In this document: in pieces, positions 25,466 to 33,857 of the stretch
Layout of the letters: every line of letters begins with the position of its first letter
How positions within the stretch are numbered: the first letter of the stretch is position 1
Assembly (NCBI GenBank): GCA_031272715.1
Contig: JAISTH010000099.1
Span: 1-49,834, forward strand
From: Desulfovibrio sp.
Lineage (GTDB): Bacteria; Desulfobacterota; Desulfovibrionia; Desulfovibrionales; Desulfovibrionaceae
Reading direction: 5' to 3'
Length of the DNA: 49,834 nucleotides
Notes under the pieces: generated by a model
What the model saw: only the letters and a program-made list of their open reading frames with translations
Told to the model about the DNA's origin: nothing
Databases searched by the model: none
Made by a program: the position numbers and the translations under genes

Positions 25466-27880
25466 ATGCACACGCTCATCCGCGCCACACGCAAGCTGCG
25501 CATCAGGGCCCTGCTGATCGGACTGGGGGTGCTGCTGCTCACCCTCGGCTTCAACGCCCTGCTGTCCATCTCCACGTTCCACACCCTGGCCTCGGATCTG
25601 GTCCTGTCCGGATACCGCAGCGCCGGGGAACGGCTCGCCCGCGACGTCGAACGGGGCATGCGCTTCGGCAAACCCTTGAGAACCTATGCGGGCATGGCGG
25701 ACATGCTGGCCGAACTGCACCACGACACCGAAGGCATACACCGCCTGTCCGTCGTGAATCCCGAAGGCAGACTCCTGTATGCCGTGCCGCCCCTTGCCGA
25801 GGCCGAGACCGGATCCGTCCGGGCGCCGGAGATCCCGGTCAAGGACGGCGAGACGTTCGCCCGACGACAACCTGTACGGGAGATCGACGATGGCTACCGC
25901 ATCGCCGTACCGCTGCATCGCAGGGGGATGGTCGGCTGGCTGATCATGGACGTGGGGGAGGATCGCGTCGATGCCGCAACGGAGGACTTTCTGGGCTGGT
26001 CGTCCATGCTGGTGGCGGGGGCGTGCCTTCTGGTGGGGCTCATCCTCGCCGGACGCCTGGGACTGCTCACGGGACTGCGCACCATAGGGACAAGCCTTCC
26101 GGGCACGCTCAGACTGCTCCTGATCACAGTGGGTCTCGCTCAGCTGGCATACGCCTGCGCCACGCTGACCTTGTTCTACACCTTCACGCAGGACGCCATG
26201 CGCACCACGGCGGACATCCTGGACGACTCCATAGGCCGCGACTTCGAGCGACTCATCCATAAGGGCGTGGACCTCGTCGCCATGGTGGGAACGTCCCAGG
26301 CGCTGGACGCGATGCTGAAGGCCAACCCGGAACTGGCCGGGGCATCGCTGGCCGAGGCATCGGGCAAGGTCGTCGCCTCTGCAGGACATGTGCCCGAGGG
26401 CGCCCTGACCGTGGAGAGGCCGATCCACGCCTACTGGCCAAGCAGATACCGCCAGAGGGAGGAGGTGCTGCGCCTGAAGCTGGCCCTGCGGCCCGAGGTG
26501 ATGCGCTCCCGGCTTTCGTCCCTGGCCCTGAACCTCGGGGGATCGCTGGTCGTCAGCATCCTGCTGCTGCTCGAACTCTCCAAGATGCTGGGACTCATCG
26601 CCTTGCGCAAACTGCCCTCCGTCGCGGCCCAGGCCCCCATGCCCCCCATCATCCAGATGCTGCGCATGACGAGCTTCCTGTTCTTCCTCGGTTACGACCT
26701 GAGCCTCAGCTTCATCCCGCTGCTGGCACGCCAGATGCACGATCCCTCCATGGGGCTGAACCCCACCGTGTCAGCGGGTCTGCCGCTTTCCGCGGAGATG
26801 GTCTGCACGTTCGTGGCCGTGCTTCTTTCAGGGGGGATCCTGCTGCGTCACGGCTGGCGTAAAGTCATCACCACAGGCACGCTCGGGGCCGCCATCGGGC
26901 TCGCGCTGTGCAGCCTGGCCCCCAATCTGTACATGCTGATCGCCGCCCGCGCCGTATGCGGCATATCCATGGGATTCACGATCATGTCCCTGCAGATCGG
27001 CGCCCTGAGCAACGCCAGCGCCGGGGCCGGAACCACCAACGTCTTCGCGGGCCTCTTCTCCGGCAGCATCTGCGGCTCCGCCATCGGAGGGATGCTGGCC
27101 GACCACATGTCCTTCCAGATGGTTCTGGCCATTGAAGCCGGCATGATCATGCTCACGCTGATCACCCTCCTGCCGGGCAGAGCCCCCGCCGGGCAGCAGG
27201 CGAGACAGCAGGTCGAGGCCAAGCGAACGAGCGAGGCGCCCGAGGCGAAGCAGGGGAGCTTCCTGTCCCGCTACCTGCAAGTGCTGCTGAACAAGAACGT
27301 CCACATGATGCTCCTTGTGAGCATTCCCTTTGCCATGTGCGTATCGGGATTTCTGCACTTCCTGATGCCCATCAGACTAGCCAGCATCAACGTCGAGAAG
27401 GCGGATATCGCTCGAATGTTCATGCTGTACAACTTGTGTTTCATCTTCATAGGTCCTTTGCTTGGCAAATGCGTTGATCAAATGAAAGACAAGGCGCTAT
27501 TTTACATGTTTGGCGGCATACTACTAGGGGCAACACTTTTAATTGCATCTATGAGTTACAACGTTGGAATTACTGCCATTGCCGTAATAACGATGGGAAT
27601 TGGGCAATGCTTCTTCAAACCTGCATCAATGACATGCATGCTTATGATTGCAACATCTACAAATCTCACAAAAGAGAGAATGGCACCACTATACAAAAGC
27701 GTTGAACGGATCGGAAAGATTGTCGGGCCTACTGTCTTCGGTGTTGGAGTGACTGTTATTGCAGCAGATCATGCGTTACAAATATATGGATTTATCATCT
27801 GCATTTTTGCATTGTTGTTTTACATTCTGTGGCGGATGAACCCGCCATGTGGACGAGAAGATTCAAATCAATCTGCATGA
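25466..27880 (+). CDS. MFS transporter fused to N-terminal periplasmic sensor domains
   Basis: An 804-residue membrane protein. Residues about 16-36 are a first helix, followed by a periplasmic segment of some 140 residues with a Cache/PAS-like pattern (VVNPEGRLLYAV, VPLHRRGMVGWLIMDVG). Two helices near 177-245 lead to a second periplasmic segment of about 100 residues, and another helix near 350-372 follows. The remainder, from about 395, is a 12-helix major facilitator protein with the loop motif region LLRHGWRKVITTG and ICGSAIGGMLADHMS. An ordinary MFS carrier has about 400 residues. Coupled to a binding-protein gene three bases upstream, it could be a ligand-gated exporter/importer or a transporter-like receptor. 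The last 500 bases are AT-rich, unlike the rest of the gene. Confidence 0.82.
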   Translation: MHTLIRATRKLRIRALLIGLGVLLLTLGFNALLSISTFHTLASDLVLSGYRSAGERLARDVERGMRFGKPLRTYAGMADMLAELHHDTEGIHRLSVVNPEGRLLYAVPPLAEAETGSVRAPEIPVKDGETFARRQPVREIDDGYRIAVPLHRRGMVGWLIMDVGEDRVDAATEDFLGWSSMLVAGACLLVGLILAGRLGLLTGLRTIGTSLPGTLRLLLITVGLAQLAYACATLTLFYTFTQDAMRTTADILDDSIGRDFERLIHKGVDLVAMVGTSQALDAMLKANPELAGASLAEASGKVVASAGHVPEGALTVERPIHAYWPSRYRQREEVLRLKLALRPEVMRSRLSSLALNLGGSLVVSILLLLELSKMLGLIALRKLPSVAAQAPMPPIIQMLRMTSFLFFLGYDLSLSFIPLLARQMHDPSMGLNPTVSAGLPLSAEMVCTFVAVLLSGGILLRHGWRKVITTGTLGAAIGLALCSLAPNLYMLIAARAVCGISMGFTIMSLQIGALSNASAGAGTTNVFAGLFSGSICGSAIGGMLADHMSFQMVLAIEAGMIMLTLITLLPGRAPAGQQARQQVEAKRTSEAPEAKQGSFLSRYLQVLLNKNVHMMLLVSIPFAMCVSGFLHFLMPIRLASINVEKADIARMFMLYNLCFIFIGPLLGKCVDQMKDKALFYMFGGILLGATLLIASMSYNVGITAIAVITMGIGQCFFKPASMTCMLMIATSTNLTKERMAPLYKSVERIGKIVGPTVFGVGVTVIAADHALQIYGFIICIFALLFYILWRMNPPCGREDSNQSA

Positions 27881-27982
27881 ATAGGGATGTATACTATTTA
27901 GTTAATTGTTAACATATCTCAACACATGCACGCTACGTTTTCTCATTTAGACGATTTGGCAGCATGAATAGACAAAATTAAA

Positions 27983-28020
27983 GAAGGCCCAGTTGCAACA
28001 ACGACTGGAGCCTTCTTATT
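27983..28020 (+). terminator. Terminator after the MFS gene
   Basis: GAAGGC plus CCAGT pairs with ACTGG plus GCCTTC across a 10-base loop, with one bulged A, and TTATTTC follows. It serves the binding-protein/MFS operon. Confidence 0.8.
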
Positions 28021-28035
28021 TCAAACATCAAAAAA

Positions 28036-28059
28036 ACAGGCTCCTTTTCAGGAGCCTGT
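28036..28059 (-). terminator. Terminator for the small minus-strand gene
   Basis: ACAGGCTCCT and AGGAGCCTGT form a perfect 10-bp stem around a 4-base loop. On the minus strand it is followed by a run of T, so it ends the transcript coming from 28380. A run CCTTTTT on the other side gives it some plus-strand activity as well. Confidence 0.85.
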
Positions 28060-28176
28060 CGTCTTGTCTGCCTTTTTAGTCAGATGAATTTTTGGGATCC
28101 ATTCTATGAGAGCCTAGTGCATCGCCACATCATTCACACTTTCTAAAGCACTGTGTATCATGAATCAACGCAGTCC

Positions 28177-28380
28177 TTATCGAAAACTCACAACATCTTC
28201 CATCTTTTCCAATGCCGTGATGAATTGGTCGACACGGGCCAGACGCACGTCACTGCTCTCTCCATCGATGTCATCGTTCGATAGAGTGGCGTAGTGGACG
28301 CGCATGATGTCTTCGTTGGCGCAGACCTCGTCATACGCCTTTCTCGCTTCGTCAGCCGTCATTGTGGTGGGGCTTTCCAT
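28177..28380 (-). CDS. Small hypothetical protein (67 residues)
   Basis: A soluble, acidic protein of 67 residues (MESPTTMTADEARKAYDEVC, then DVRLARVDQFITALEKMEDV), likely two helices. The ATG at 28380 has an excellent AGGAGGAG ribosome binding site eight bases upstream, and a strong terminator lies 120 bases downstream, which is good evidence for a real gene. A longer frame to 28530 exists, but the ribosome binding site decides the start. The family is not recognised. It follows the prophage-like remnant on the same strand and may belong to it. Confidence 0.7.
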   Translation of the reverse strand: MESPTTMTADEARKAYDEVCANEDIMRVHYATLSNDDIDGESSDVRLARVDQFITALEKMEDVVSFR

Positions 28381-28537
28381 GCGACTCCTCCTTCCGATTG
28401 ATGGCCGGCGGCCTTTCGCTGGGGCTTTCCTTCGGGACAACCCGCACACGGCGAGGCACGCGGCGGACGTGGCGCAGATGCCATGTGGCTTGCCTCCTCG
28501 CCAAGGGCCCATGCGCCGGAGCGGCGCCACGACCCGG

Positions 28538-28882
28538 TCACTCCATGACCGCCGCCGTCCTGGCCAGGGCCGGGGGCCGCGCCTTGAAGATGCGGTCCAG
28601 CGTGCCGTCCAGCCGCGCCATGGTCTGGTTGCTCTGTTCGTAAGCCTTCATGGCCATGTTCCAAGACTTGTTCGTCTTGCGGTACATGCCCGCCATGCCG
28701 ATGGCGGACGCCGCGACGGTCGTGCCAACGGTCCACCATCTGCTGTTGTGCGTCTCCCTGTTGATCTCGCGAACCGCCTACCGGATCTCCCTGGACACGC
28801 CGTCCATGGCCGCCTCCACCGCCGTCCGTATGTCCTGGGTCCGCTCCAGGCCCGAGACCCTCTTCTCCAGCCTGTCGTCCAT
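28538..28882 (-). pseudogene. Prophage-like gene with in-frame amber stop
   Basis: Read from ATG 28882 the frame gives MDDRLEKRVSGLERTQDIRT and so on to SREIR, then TAG (28778-28780), then continues without shift as AVREINRETHNSRWW, a hydrophobic segment TTVAASAIGMAGMYR and a helical tail ending AVME before TGA at 28538. The amphipathic helix followed by a single transmembrane helix resembles small phage hemolysin/holin-like (XhlA-type) proteins. A single CAG to TAG change explains the interruption. Alternatives are a sequencing error or amber suppression; nothing else in the window suggests pyrrolysine use. Confidence 0.55.
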
Positions 28883-29147
28883 GCACCACATCCTCGTTCG
28901 CTTCCCTTGCAGCAACGGCGCCGGGAGCGTCCAGCGCTGGAGGGCCAGCACTCCCTGCAGGACCACACCATACGGTCGAAAACGTGGAAGTCCACGCCCT
29001 GGTCGAAGTCCGCGGGCACGCCGAAGCTCCGCGACGGAGGGGCGGCACCGTCTTGTCGCCGTAATGCGGGTTGTCGGAACGCATGATAGGCCACCTCCAG
29101 ACTGCCGCCGCTTGATCAGCGGATCCCCCTCGAGGCGCACCAAACAG
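28883..29147 (-). pseudogene. Decayed fragment upstream of the amber pseudogene
   Basis: ATG 29084 has a good GGAGGTGG box and begins MRSDNPHYGDKTVPP, after which protein-like sequence continues only in another frame (SFGVPADFDQGVDFHVFDRM), consistent with a one-base frameshift in a C-rich run near 29040. Coding character is then lost before 28882. Together with the next entry it looks like a prophage scrap beside tRNA-Leu. Confidence 0.35.
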
Positions 29148-29170
29148 AAAAAACCCATGCGCGGCATGGG
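29148..29170 (-). terminator. Terminator after tRNA-Leu
   Basis: On the minus strand CCCATGC, a 3-base loop and GCATGGG are followed by TTTTTT. It lies 25 bases after the tRNA. Confidence 0.88.
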
Positions 29171-29194
29171 GTCCTGCTCGTTGAAATTGCCGGT

Positions 29195-29281
29195 TGGTGC
29201 CGAAGGGGAGACTCGAACTCCCACCCCCTTGCGAGGACCAGACCCTGAACCTGGCGTGTCTACCAATTCCACCACTTCGGC
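29195..29281 (-). tRNA. tRNA-Leu (anticodon CAG)
   Basis: The 87-base cloverleaf has acceptor GCCGAAG (pairing with CTTCGGC), the D-arm GGTGGAATTGGTAGACAC, anticodon stem and loop CCAGG-TTCAGGG-TCTGG with CAG, a long class II variable arm, the T-arm with GTTCGAGTC, and an encoded CCA end. The variable arm and G-type identity elements make it leucine, reading CUG. Confidence 0.95.
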
Positions 29282-29491
29282 ACGGCAAAAAATCAACATA
29301 TACCAAACACGCCTTCTTGGCAAGCACCACGTCAAATCCTAGAATGGCGGGGCTTCATCGGCCTCCGAAGGGCCGCCCGAGACCGCGCTCCCGAATGTGG
29401 ACGCCGGTCCGGCCCTCGGCTTGCACATTGCCGCCCGGCATCGAAGAACGCCCCACCTTGGGCGATGCACCGATCGCGCCAGGAGACGACC

Positions 29492-30265
29492 ATGCCCAGT
29501 CCCACAAGCCCAAAGGACGCCCCCGACCGTTTCGCCCCGCTCCTCGAAGGCCTCCGAAACGCCAAACACTGCGTGGCCCTCACCGGCGCCGGCGTCTCCA
29601 CCCTGTCCGGGATCCCGGATTTCAGGGGGCCAGCAGGCCTTTACTCCCGCAAGGGCATAAGCGAGGACGACCTCGAAATCGGCCGCTTCCGCCGCGATCC
29701 CCAACGGTTCTACAGCATCGCGAAGGAACTGCTCCTGGCCCCCCTGCGCTACAAGCCAAGCCTCGTCCACGAGGAACTGGCCCGGATGGAATCCCTCGGC
29801 ATCGTCAAGGCCGTGCTCACCCAGAACATCGACGGCCTCCACGAGGAGGCTGGCTCCCGCCTCGTCCTGAACCTCCACGGTTCCCTGCGGCGAGACTATC
29901 TCTGTCTGGACTGCTGGACGTCCTGCAGTTCCGCCCTCGTCCTCCAGTGGCTGCAGGAGGACAGACAGGTGGTCTGCCCATCCTGCGGCGGCCGGCTCAA
30001 ACCCGACGTCGTCTTCTTCGGGGAGGATCTCGACCACGACACCATCGACCAGGCCAGAGAACACGCCACGAAGGCAGATCTGCTCCTGGTGCTGGGGACG
30101 AGCCTGCAGGTCGCCCCCGTGGACGCCATCCCCAGACTCACGCTGGATGCGGGCGGGAAGGTGTTCATCGTCAATGCGCAGCCGACCTTCCTTGACGGAA
30201 GGGCCGCCTGGCGCCACACGGATCTCCAGTCGACCTTTTCGGCCACCAAGGCCCATCTGGCGTAG
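29492..30265 (+). CDS. Sirtuin NAD-dependent protein deacylase
   Basis: A 257-residue Sir2-family enzyme that removes acyl groups from lysines with NAD. Motifs: GAGVSTLSGIPDFRG at 32-46, TQNIDGLHE around 110-117, the catalytic His129 in LNLHGS, and the zinc site Cys138, Cys141, Cys162 and Cys165 (YLCLDC and VCPSC), then LGTSLQVAPV near the C-terminus. Cytosolic. ATG 29492 follows AGGAGA by five bases; an in-frame ATG at 29465 is less well placed. Single gene with GC-rich codon use. Targets cannot be read; acetyl-CoA synthetase is the usual bacterial one. Confidence 0.95.
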   Translation: MPSPTSPKDAPDRFAPLLEGLRNAKHCVALTGAGVSTLSGIPDFRGPAGLYSRKGISEDDLEIGRFRRDPQRFYSIAKELLLAPLRYKPSLVHEELARMESLGIVKAVLTQNIDGLHEEAGSRLVLNLHGSLRRDYLCLDCWTSCSSALVLQWLQEDRQVVCPSCGGRLKPDVVFFGEDLDHDTIDQAREHATKADLLLVLGTSLQVAPVDAIPRLTLDAGGKVFIVNAQPTFLDGRAAWRHTDLQSTFSATKAHLA

Positions 30266-30847
30266 CCCGGCCGATCCGCTCCACCTGCTCCCGCCGCAGG
30301 AACGCATGGGGCCGCCGAGGAGCCCCTTGCCGCCTTCCGCGCGTTGCAGGCGGCACTGGAGGTTTTTCCCCAAGCCACACGTCAACGCCTGCCGAGAAGG
30401 AACATAGAGCCCCTCTCCGCTGCCCTGGAACGCCCTGCCCGCAGACGGCACCGGTCCGCCGACTCGCCGTGGCCCTCTTGCGACGCCCCCCTCATTACGC
30501 TATTTTTGTCTGACGATCCGGCAATTCCTGCGAACCGTCGCCCATCGCCGGAACGGGGACAATGCTGGCAGCGGCGCGGCCGTCGCCCTTCCGGGCTCCA
30601 TGCCGAACGGCCCGGCGGATACGCCGCAGTTCGCTTATGCATTCCGGGAACCGGAACGGGCCGCGGTAAAGGCCACGACCGTCAGGCATCCCCCACGGAG
30701 AGGAACGCCTTGCATTAGCGTTGCAACATCTCGCATCGGCATCCACAGCATGAGGGAACGCGCAAGGTCAACGCCCCCAAGGAGGCCGCAACCCCCGACG
30801 ACGAGCATGGGCCGGCCCCAGCCGTCCCAGAGGAACGCGCAACTGCC
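30266..30847. other. Non-coding region between sirtuin and methyltransferase
   Basis: No gene is supported on either strand. GGGGC and GCCCC near 30307-30325 may form a weak terminator hairpin for the sirtuin gene. TTGCGA (30478-30483), 17 bases, and TATTTT (30501-30506) could be a promoter for the methyltransferase gene, giving a leader of about 340 bases. Confidence 0.4.
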
Positions 30848-31849
30848 ATGTCACACACCCATTGGAACGCCCCCAAGCTTCTCGAGGCGTCCGGCGCCTA
30901 CCAGCAATCATGCGCCCTTCACGCCGCGCTCGAGCTGGATCTCTTCACGACGCTGAACGAACGCCCCATGACCTGCCAGCAACTGGCCACGGCCAAGGCC
31001 TCCAGCCTGAGGGGCATGCACGCCTTGCTGTGCGCCCTGACGGCCCTGGGCCTGCTCGTGCGCGAAGGCGACCTGTACGCCCCCTGCGACGAGACGAGGA
31101 AATACCTCAGCCGCGCAAGCTCCCACTACATGGGGCACATCATCCTGCACCACAAGAGCCTCGTTTCCGCCTGGGACCGGCTTGCGGAGGCCGTCCGCAC
31201 AGGAAAACCCACACGGACGAGCTCCCACCGCACCGCCGACAAGGAGGAGCGGGAACACTTCCTCATGGGCATGTTCAACGTGGCGACCATGCAGGCCCAG
31301 ACCATCGCGGCCGCCCTGGACATGCACGACGTCTCCCGCCTCCTGGACCTCGGTGGCGGCCCCGGCACCTACGCCATCACCTTCTGCCAGCGGAACCCGA
31401 CGCTTGAGGCCGTCATCTACGACCTGCCCGGCACGCGCCCCATCGCGGAATCCGTGGTGGCCAAGCACGGGCTTGCCGAAAGGGTCTCCTTCCAGGAAGG
31501 GGACTTCCTGAAGGATCCCATCACAGGCAACTACGACGTCGTCTGGATATCCCAGGTCCTCCACGCCATGGGGCCGGAGGAATCCGCAGGCTTGATACGC
31601 AAGGCGGCCGGCACCCTCAACCCCGGCGGCGTCCTCTACGTCCAGGAATTCATCCTGGACGGCAAGGACGGGGCGCCGGTGCATCCCGCGCTGTTCGGGT
31701 GCAACATGCTGGTGGGAACGGACACCGGTCAGGTGTACGAAACGGAGGAACTGTGCCGGATGGTCGCCGATGCGGGGGCGAGAGAGGTGGACCGCATCGA
31801 GATATCCCTGCCTCAAGGATGCGGGATCATCATGGGGTGTTTTGCTTGA
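30848..31849 (+). CDS. SAM-dependent O-methyltransferase
   Basis: A 333-residue methyltransferase of the plant-type/acetylserotonin O-methyltransferase family (PF00891). The N-terminal 90 residues are the dimerisation winged helix (AALELDLFTTLNERPMTCQQ, GMHALLCALTALGLLVREG). The SAM-binding fold follows: RLLDLGGGPGTYAITFCQ, then AVIYDLPGTRPIAE, VSFQEGDFLKDPI, and YDVVWISQVLHAMGPEE with the usual catalytic-region His. Substrate unknown. The start ATG 30848 has a rather distant GAGGAA. It is the last GC-rich gene before an abrupt drop in GC content, where the three paralogues begin only 32 bases later. Confidence 0.9.
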   Translation: MSHTHWNAPKLLEASGAYQQSCALHAALELDLFTTLNERPMTCQQLATAKASSLRGMHALLCALTALGLLVREGDLYAPCDETRKYLSRASSHYMGHIILHHKSLVSAWDRLAEAVRTGKPTRTSSHRTADKEEREHFLMGMFNVATMQAQTIAAALDMHDVSRLLDLGGGPGTYAITFCQRNPTLEAVIYDLPGTRPIAESVVAKHGLAERVSFQEGDFLKDPITGNYDVVWISQVLHAMGPEESAGLIRKAAGTLNPGGVLYVQEFILDGKDGAPVHPALFGCNMLVGTDTGQVYETEELCRMVADAGAREVDRIEISLPQGCGIIMGCFA

Positions 31850-31881
31850 AGTGAATTCCAGCAACGAATTCGAGGTGTTTT

Positions 31882-32421
31882 ATGTATCACTCTGACACAG
31901 TAGGTATTTATGGCGTAATCCCCTTACGGATTCGAAAGTGCGCACGCTATTGTGGCACATTCTTCGCGCCTGCCGTTGACCCAGAAGAAACATTTGAATT
32001 ACCTAAAAGGTATGTCCCGCTTTATGAACATACGAAAAAGAAAGATATATACATCCTCAAGCCCGAGATCCTTTTCGACAACTTCAAGCCATTCTTTCTT
32101 CAGTTTAACGAACTCATACAAGAAGAAGGTTTTTGGATCGACAAGGAGTGGTCAAAGCTTGACAAACTCGCAAAAGCAAAAGATTACGATGGCTACCTCC
32201 GTTTTCTTGATGAAAGACAAGGATATAATGAAGTTCCAACGATTTGCGATGGAGTCATGGAAGTATCGGAAATCCATATCCATCAAGGTATTTTCTTCTA
32301 CCATGGCGGCGATGAAGCACTATTTGAAGGAACTAAATCACTAGTGCACATGGAAAGACTTATCGGGCGGTCACTTGACAACCCCCTTGCGAAGATTGTC
32401 AAAGTTTGTTTATTTTCTTAA
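31882..32421 (+). CDS. Tandem paralogue 1, unknown family (immunity-like)
   Basis: A 179-residue soluble protein, first of three tandem relatives. It opens DTVGIYGVIPLRIRK, has ILKPEILFDNFKPFFLQFNE in the middle and closes SLVHMERLIGRSLDNPLAKI. The other two copies share this layout: a short beta start with IYG/IVG, a KPEI(L/F)F-x-NFKPF block, a variable charged middle and a C-terminal helix with LxHMxxLxxKAIDNPLAKI. The middle is the variable part. There is no signal peptide. GAGGTG precedes ATG 31882. The DNA is strongly AT-rich compared with the methyltransferase gene. The family is not known to me; small size, AT bias and tandem divergence are typical of immunity proteins for polymorphic toxins, which is inference. 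Confidence 0.75.
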   Translation: MYHSDTVGIYGVIPLRIRKCARYCGTFFAPAVDPEETFELPKRYVPLYEHTKKKDIYILKPEILFDNFKPFFLQFNELIQEEGFWIDKEWSKLDKLAKAKDYDGYLRFLDERQGYNEVPTICDGVMEVSEIHIHQGIFFYHGGDEALFEGTKSLVHMERLIGRSLDNPLAKIVKVCLFS

Positions 32422-32467
32422 AATAACATCTCTAAATTAGCGCAAAGCTATAACAACGGAGTGAAAC

Positions 32468-32920
32468 ATGGGCGTTGGCATCTATGGCATGATGGCTGTA
32501 AAAATAGATAAATATAATGGATATACACAAAGTATCCAAGATCCCTTCATTCCTGCTGAGGGAATTGATGGACTCATACTACGACCAGAGATTTTCTTCA
32601 ATTTTTTTAAACCCTTTGCATGTGATTTTGATAGAATTATCATGGATGATCCAGAATATCAGATACACGGAAACTGGGAAAAAGATTTCGATAAATTTGC
32701 ACAAAAAAATGATCTCGTCGGATATATACGCTGCCTTCGAGAAACTAACCCTTACATCAGTGATTTTCCAACATATATTAAAGATTGTGGCGCTATTGGG
32801 TTCTATGCAGGCAGCAACAAGGCACGCATGAATGGACATTTCTTGCGGCACATGCAACTTCTCGTAAGAAAAGCTATTAACAATCCGCTCTCACAGTTAG
32901 TATATTTTACGCTGCTCTAA
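32468..32920 (+). CDS. Tandem paralogue 2, unknown family (immunity-like)
   Basis: A 150-residue protein, second copy of the array and the shortest. Conserved blocks: MGVGIYGMMAVKIDKY, then LILRPEIFFNFFKPF and LRHMQLLVRKAINNPLSQL. Between them the sequence is unlike that of copies 1 and 3 apart from a shared NW/W-K-x-LD-K-A-x-x-N-D-x-x-x-Y-I pattern (EKDFDKFAQKNDLVGYI). A GGAG box lies six bases before ATG 32468. It follows copy 1 by 46 bases, so the two are probably co-transcribed. No catalytic motif or membrane segment is visible. Confidence 0.72.
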   Translation: MGVGIYGMMAVKIDKYNGYTQSIQDPFIPAEGIDGLILRPEIFFNFFKPFACDFDRIIMDDPEYQIHGNWEKDFDKFAQKNDLVGYIRCLRETNPYISDFPTYIKDCGAIGFYAGSNKARMNGHFLRHMQLLVRKAINNPLSQLVYFTLL

Positions 32921-33080
32921 AAAAACATCAAACACAGCATAACTCCATTGTGCTTTAGATAAAAATCCTCTGAGTGCATCCTCGATATCTGAAATAGATG
33001 GCTTAATATATCCTACCATCATATTTGCAAAATATATATAAAGGCCTACAGGCATACTAAAACATAATAAATGTATACCT

Positions 33081-33102
33081 GTAACAATGCAACTATTGTT
33101 AC
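33081..33102. promoter_or_regulatory. Inverted repeat upstream of paralogue 3, operator candidate
   Basis: GTAACAAT and ATTGTTAC form a perfect 8-bp inverted repeat with a 6-base spacer, 40 bases before the start of the third paralogue. Size and place suit an operator or an early-leader hairpin. Confidence 0.4.
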
Positions 33103-33141
33103 AGATCCATACCACCTTCCACATCAAAAAAGGAGGTCATC

Positions 33142-33672
33142 ATGGGCGAGGGCATTGTTGGCGTAATCCCTATCGAAATCAGCAAACACAAATTTAACGA
33201 AATTAAAAATGATTACCCGCAAATTTGTGAAGATATATTTACACCAGCGAAAAACAAAAGAAAGGATTACACTCTTTCGCCAAAAATTTTTTTTGACAAT
33301 ATTAAACCCTTTGTCAAAGAATTTTATTCTATCATTAAGCCTGAATCTTTGAAACAAAACAATGATGACTGGGATATTTATGGATGGGATGCGAGAGACT
33401 GGGGTGGCAAGGGTGTGGAGACAACGGGGTGGAAGAAAGAGCTCGATAGATACGCCGCAGAAAACAATCTAACGACTTACATAAATGCACGTATGTCTTC
33501 ACACAGTTACGACTTGCCCCATATCTTAGGATGCGACCTCTTTCTATTTTATAACGGCAGTTACAAAGCCTATTTTGAAGAGGAATCCTCATTAATTCAC
33601 ATGACCCGCCTTCTCGCAAAAGCGATTGATAATCCACTGGCAAAAATCGCCTTTTTTACTCTCTATGGATAA
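33142..33672 (+). CDS. Tandem paralogue 3, unknown family (immunity-like)
   Basis: A 176-residue protein, third copy. It begins MGEGIVGVIPIEISKH, then LSPKIFFDNIKPFVKEFY and ends SLIHMTRLLAKAIDNPLAKI followed by AFFTLYG, closest to copy 1 at the C-terminus. The middle has an insertion rich in Trp and Asp (DDWDIYGWDARDWGGKG) not found in the others. ATG 33142 has a perfect AAGGAGGT ribosome binding site. A 220-base gap with an inverted repeat separates it from copy 2, so it may have its own promoter. The gene is AT-rich and is followed by the fliW terminator on the opposite strand. Confidence 0.72.
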   Translation: MGEGIVGVIPIEISKHKFNEIKNDYPQICEDIFTPAKNKRKDYTLSPKIFFDNIKPFVKEFYSIIKPESLKQNNDDWDIYGWDARDWGGKGVETTGWKKELDRYAAENNLTTYINARMSSHSYDLPHILGCDLFLFYNGSYKAYFEEESSLIHMTRLLAKAIDNPLAKIAFFTLYG

Positions 33673-33770
33673 TATGACTCTTTTTGAAGCATCGCATTCT
33701 CAGTTCCGAAGCAATTTCGTTCGGATACTCAAATTATAAAGCGGACGACCAAACGCCTGCCCAAAAAACA

Positions 33771-33809
33771 TTCGCCGCCATGCCTCATATTAGGAGACAT
33801 GGCGGCGAA
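33771..33809 (-). terminator. Terminator of the flagellar operon
   Basis: TTCGCCGCCATG (33771-33782) and CATGGCGGCGAA (33798-33809) form a perfect 12-bp stem. On the minus strand it is followed by TGTTTTTTGG. It lies 48 bases after the fliW stop. Confidence 0.9.
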
Positions 33810-33857
33810 ACAATTCAATCCGCATCACTGTCTATTTTCGTCTCTTCAGTCCATATT

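Noticed and set aside
28771..28783. Pyrrolysine or other recoding at the amber codon
   Set aside because: A single CAG to TAG change in a decaying phage-like gene is simpler, and the neighbouring fragment is also frameshifted.
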